Of a stretch of DNA of 64,000 nucleotides, positions 59,937 through 64,000 are shown one piece after another; the stretch's first letter is position 1; every line of letters begins with the position of its first letter. The notes beneath the pieces were generated by a model, which worked only from the letters and a program-made list of their open reading frames with translations, was not told the DNA's origin and made no database searches. Position numbers and translations under genes: made by a program. The stretch spans positions 548,115-612,114 of the forward strand of contig JAINUG010000324.1 of NCBI GenBank assembly GCA_029706075.1. The letters are read 5' to 3'. This stretch comes from Aldrovandia affinis. Taxonomy: Eukaryota; Chordata; Actinopteri; Notacanthiformes; Halosauridae.

Positions 59937-62900
59937 TATATAGTGTTAGCACCGCTAGCTATATAGTATGATACACCATCAAGGGCAGGGAAACACGGAG
60001 GTGAGACATGCAGTCTGTGTGAGGGCTGGGCACGCTCATAGCAGACGTCCCTTAACGCCCACAGACCCTTCGGTTGTCCACTTCAATTAAAACAACTTTA
60101 CTATGTTTCCTCCATAGACTGACTTCATGTTGGCTGAGGTGTGTGTGTGGGAGGGTAAAATCTGACATCTTCATTCAAAAACACATCCCTTTACCCAACA
60201 TTCAGCCAGATAATTTCTTGAAGGTTTGTGTCAGCGAAGTGATGTCATGCTCCTCAGAAGTAGAGAATGATTAATACATATAAACGGAAGAGGAAAGAGA
60301 AGAAAAAAAAGAGAAAAAAAAAAAAAAAGCAGCTGTTTTAGGTTTCTGAAAAAAAAAAACGAAAAACACTTTGGAGCACAATTGCCTTTAAATGGGAAAC
60401 ATTCCTTGGGCTCTTGGCTATTTAAAGGAAGCTGTGGCAGTGGTAACTTCCCCTCCCAATAAAAAATAGAATCGGCTGAAAGGAGCAGACCCACGACATT
60501 CCTGGCACAGTCAGCGTTCGTTTTGAGTCCTGTCCATAAACTTGCCTGCCCCACTTGACCAATTGGTACAGACCCCCCCCTGCAGGCTTAACCTACTTGT
60601 TGATTTGCCCGTTTCAAAAGAAATTCCTCTGTGTCCATATACCCAAGAGGGTTAGCCTCCTCTTGCACAAAGAGGAAATGGAGTCAGCTTCTACATGGAG
60701 ACTCAAACAAAACATACAACGTTTGGCGCACCCCTTTCCTAACAAAATGCTACGTAAAAAGGAGATCAATTATCTTGTGTAAACATTTCCAGCTTCTACA
60801 TAATAATGCTTACCAAGCCTATGTAAGTCTGTATGAAAACTTCTTTGCCGCTAATTGTCAAGAGCATATTTTCAAAGGATGATGTAATGGGCAGTTCGAC
60901 GTTTCTTCCACGGAATGACAAAAGCATTCTTAACAACTTCCTTTCTCCATTTCCCGAGTGCCATGAAACACACACATATGGTCCACTTCCTGCCGCTTCT
61001 CGCACGTCTCAATGTGTCCCTTTCTGGGGGAGAAGTTCCCGCACAACTTGTGATAGAGAGCAACACCACATGATAGAATGATTAATACTGGTATTTTCCA
61101 GCAATATTAACAAAGCAATGTTCAAAATAATGTATTGCAATACACAATAATCTAATATCTTGAACCCGCAGCAATGATTTAACAGCAATGTACTGTACAG
61201 TCAACGATAAGACTAAGTGTTAATGCCATTAAATAATGTGTGAAATATGGGACCCGTTCCTGGAGCAGATTTTTTTATGACCTGGTTGTGAACACTATAA
61301 AGCTCCCTCACCTCCCCCAGCAGTTTCACTAAACCTAAATCAGCCAAACGGCTGATCAACTGGAAGGGTTGAAACCTGGGTCCTGTGATAAGGCCATTAC
61401 CCCCCAAATAATCACACTTGTGAGAGGCACTCTCTAAAGAATGGTCCCAGCCCCTGGTTTCACTGTAATATGGCCTATTATGTTAGTGTATAAACACATT
61501 TATTTGTACTATGGTCAATTTAGGCATCTTGACATAATGGGTACAGATGGCTTGTTATTTACAATTAACCCCAAAATGAGAGATAATTGCTAAATGTACT
61601 TAAATTGATCAATTACGTGTCTAGTTACTTTCTAGTAATTTAACGGTCAAATACCATGCATGACAATGGAAATAAATATTATGGGCTTAAGGTCACAGAG
61701 GAGTATCAACACCTAGGCTAATTGTTTCAATCAGTTGATATTTCCATTGTATTCCATATACAAATACATTTTGAAACTTCTGTTTAATGTAATCTAGTCT
61801 AGAATATCACATAGCTTTAGGATTTATTGATCAAGCGAAGCCTTTTGTTTCTATCATTAAAGACATTTAAGGCCCAATATTCAAAATGTAGGCCTAAACA
61901 CTGGTGCAGTTCTCAAAATGAACTGCAATTCTTAAAGTAACCAGCCCCATTTGTTACAAATTACACCATTGTTTTCTGTCAAGATCATCTATATGGTTAT
62001 TTCCTGGTGTTTCTTTGTCAATTTCCACAAGGAAGGAGATTTGCTGATTTAAAACAAACCAATCACTGAGGTAAAGATCTTGAAAAGGTGCACCTTGTAG
62101 TAAGCAACATATTTAGGGCTGATTGGACACGGTCATAGCTACAGTCTAGAGGAGTCTGTTATAGCACATGCAAAGCATGCAATTTTGTTGGTAAAAACAT
62201 TTCTAAGCGATGTAGAAAATCATGATGGTGTCTAGTCTTGTGAACATCACCACGCATGACACCACAAATGTTAGCATGCTAGCTAGCTAACATTATCTAA
62301 CAAATAAAGACACAAAAGAGGTGGAGGTCATTGCAGGCACGCAACAAGGCAGTTTCTAGAATTTTCTAGAATCCTGCTTAGAAAGGAGAGGTTGGATGTC
62401 GGGCAGTAGCCATCCAGTACATCCAGGGAAAGGTTGGGTTTTTTAAGTTTCAAATGTTTTCATCAGTGCACTGGTACGTTTAAAAGTGTTCCAATTTGGT
62501 GAGAAACTGAACAACCCTGTAAAAAGATGGTAGGAGAGCACAAAAATAACCAAGAAATTCGAACAATTTGACTCCTCTTTTTAATGAAAACTAGAAAACA
62601 ATTTCTCAAATTGTGAGGATTAGTTAGTTTGAATAGTATTTGTCCTTTGCCATAAAAAATATAATCTACATTGGTGCTGGAACAGCGGAAGGAGGATTTT
62701 GAATGTAAACCCTGTGCAACCATCATCTTAGCACTTCACAAAAGCAGTGTTTAATATCCAAAGTGCTGAAGACAAAACTGCTGGTTAGAGACCAAACAAA
62801 AAAAAACGTTTTAAAAATAATGATTATGCAACATGCAATTCAATTTCCGTCAATGAACAATGTGTTAATTTTTTTATGATTATTATCATTATTAGGTCAA

Positions 62901-63635
62901 AAAGCAGCTGGATGTGGATGTAGGATGTAGGTCATGATTTTCCAATCCTGTCTGGACTGGTGAACTAATGTGAATTTGACACCTGCCTCAATCCTTTTTA
63001 TAGCGTATGGACTCACTCCCTGGGAACCTCCCTCAAGCAATACTTTAGTGAACTCTTGAAACCATGGATTTATTGGTTCTGCTCTTGTCAGCTAGCATTT
63101 CACCTGAGTAATCCAGGCAAAGAAAGAACCACTAAAACAGATTTACGAAAGGGAAGATTTTGGGAACCATCACTACAAAGGACAGACTTTGAAAAGCAAA
63201 AGTTCCAGCCAATGCTCCACGTGTCTTCCTAGCACTGCTTGCCAAAACATTTTCTTGGTATGGGAAAAGTGGAGATGTGGATGATTTGCTATTAACCAAC
63301 CGACCCTTAAAAAGTCAGCATGTAGCATCTGGATGTTGGCATTCCAGCTCACAGACTGCTGACTTACATGTAGCATTTTCTTGGTTTAGCTGAGCTCCAG
63401 GGCTCAGGTCCTGCTACCAAAACATCATCCCTTGCCTTAACTTCCAAAACATCTGTTTTTTTAAATATTATTCATTATCAGCTGATTGTTGTCATTAAAC
63501 ACTCCAACAACCTCACCCACAACAGAGTGACGCTGGAGTGCCTCGTGCTGGGTTACAAAATCCTGTTTCCAAAGTTGTGAAATTCTACTATTGAATCCAT
63601 TTCCGTAAACAACAGAATTGCACAATTACTTGTCA
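59937..63635. other. intronic DNA, 3.7 kb, no gene recognised
   Basis: A-rich runs at about 60296-60360. No exon or recognised transposon. An exon carrying the diaph2 initiator methionine was looked for on the minus strand and not found. Confidence 0.45.
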
Positions 63636-63639
63636 TGAA

Positions 63640-63862
63640 ATGCTCCTGTTTTTGATGAACTAAAGCTTTTTTAGGGCATTCTGTCCCCCTCTTTTTAATT
63701 TGTCTTGCTTTCATTTATGACTTTCTATGTAATGTTGTTTTATGTGAAACTTTTTGTATGCTGCCTTCTTGGCCAGGGCTCACTGGAAAAAGAGATGCCA
63801 ATCTCAACGTGACCACCCTGGTTAAATAAAGGATAAATAAATAAATAAATAAAAAATAAATA
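63640..63862 (+). mobile_element. LINE 3'-end fragment with A-rich tail
   Basis: TTGGCCAGGGCTCACTGG, AAAAAGAGATGCCAATCTCA, CCCTGGTTAAATAAAGG and an (AAAT)n tail. This is a widespread fish LINE 3' end (in relatives TCTTGGCCAGG..., AATCTCAAT..., CTGGTTAAATAAAGG). No coding part is recognisable upstream. Confidence 0.7.
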
Positions 63863-64000
63863 AAGATGATCATCATCAGAATCATATCATAATTATATCA
63901 TAATCATAATTACATTTTTGTCCTTTGGGAATTCCATTAGTTTTGGGCAGCTAAGCTACTTTATGGATTGAAATAGGACACATAAGGGAGTCATTATACA

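Overview
The window is vertebrate nuclear DNA from a ray-finned (teleost-grade) fish. The evidence is vertebrate-style split exons of a diaphanous formin, very dense dinucleotide microsatellites, and a repeat set typical of fish: tRNA-derived SINEs with a 3' tail around GGATAAGAGCGTCTGC, internally deleted Tc1-like elements, hAT-type MITEs, and LINE 3' ends. I see no bacterial, viral or organellar gene, no CRISPR array and no free-standing RNA gene. I cannot name the species.

The only protein-coding gene I can support is on the minus strand: the amino-terminal part of a DIAPH2-type formin (diaph2). In transcript order the exons are 44925-44893 (33 nt), 42467-42292 (176 nt) and 34921-34817 (105 nt). 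They encode the basic/Rho-binding amino-terminal segment NIHIKTLADDM, then RDRITSFRKAG..., then ...NLSEKEIVDLFEKMM, then EDMNLNEERKAPLRRKDLS...QYISATAKS. All junctions are phase 0 with GT/AG borders. The 176-nt exon is one base short of its expected 59 codons, because a single base is missing near 42391-42395; this breaks the frame. A possible 36-nt phase-0 cassette exon (37554-37519) lies between the last two exons. The first coding exon(s) must lie beyond 64000 and the rest of the gene below position 1, so almost all of the window is intron.

Layout. 1-11400: intron with microsatellites (a CA/GT pair at 4.9-5.2 kb and a roughly 490-bp GT tract at 6.1-6.6 kb), a near-perfect 35-bp hairpin at 5.8 kb and a few SINE copies. 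11400-36780: about 25 kb in which I recognise no transposon. It holds many AT-rich stretches that look like conserved non-coding elements, CpG-rich patches, and several RFX X-box-like and CTCF-like motifs. 34.8-35.5 kb: a minisatellite abutting the acceptor of the 105-nt exon. 36.8-64 kb: transposon-rich intron with SINEs of three families, Tc1 remnants, three MITEs, a LINE fragment with target-site duplication, and LINE 3' ends.

The 25-kb transposon-free block inside a large developmental-type intron, next to a transposon-dense block, suggests a regulatory domain hosted by the diaph2 intron. That is inference and needs cross-species alignment.
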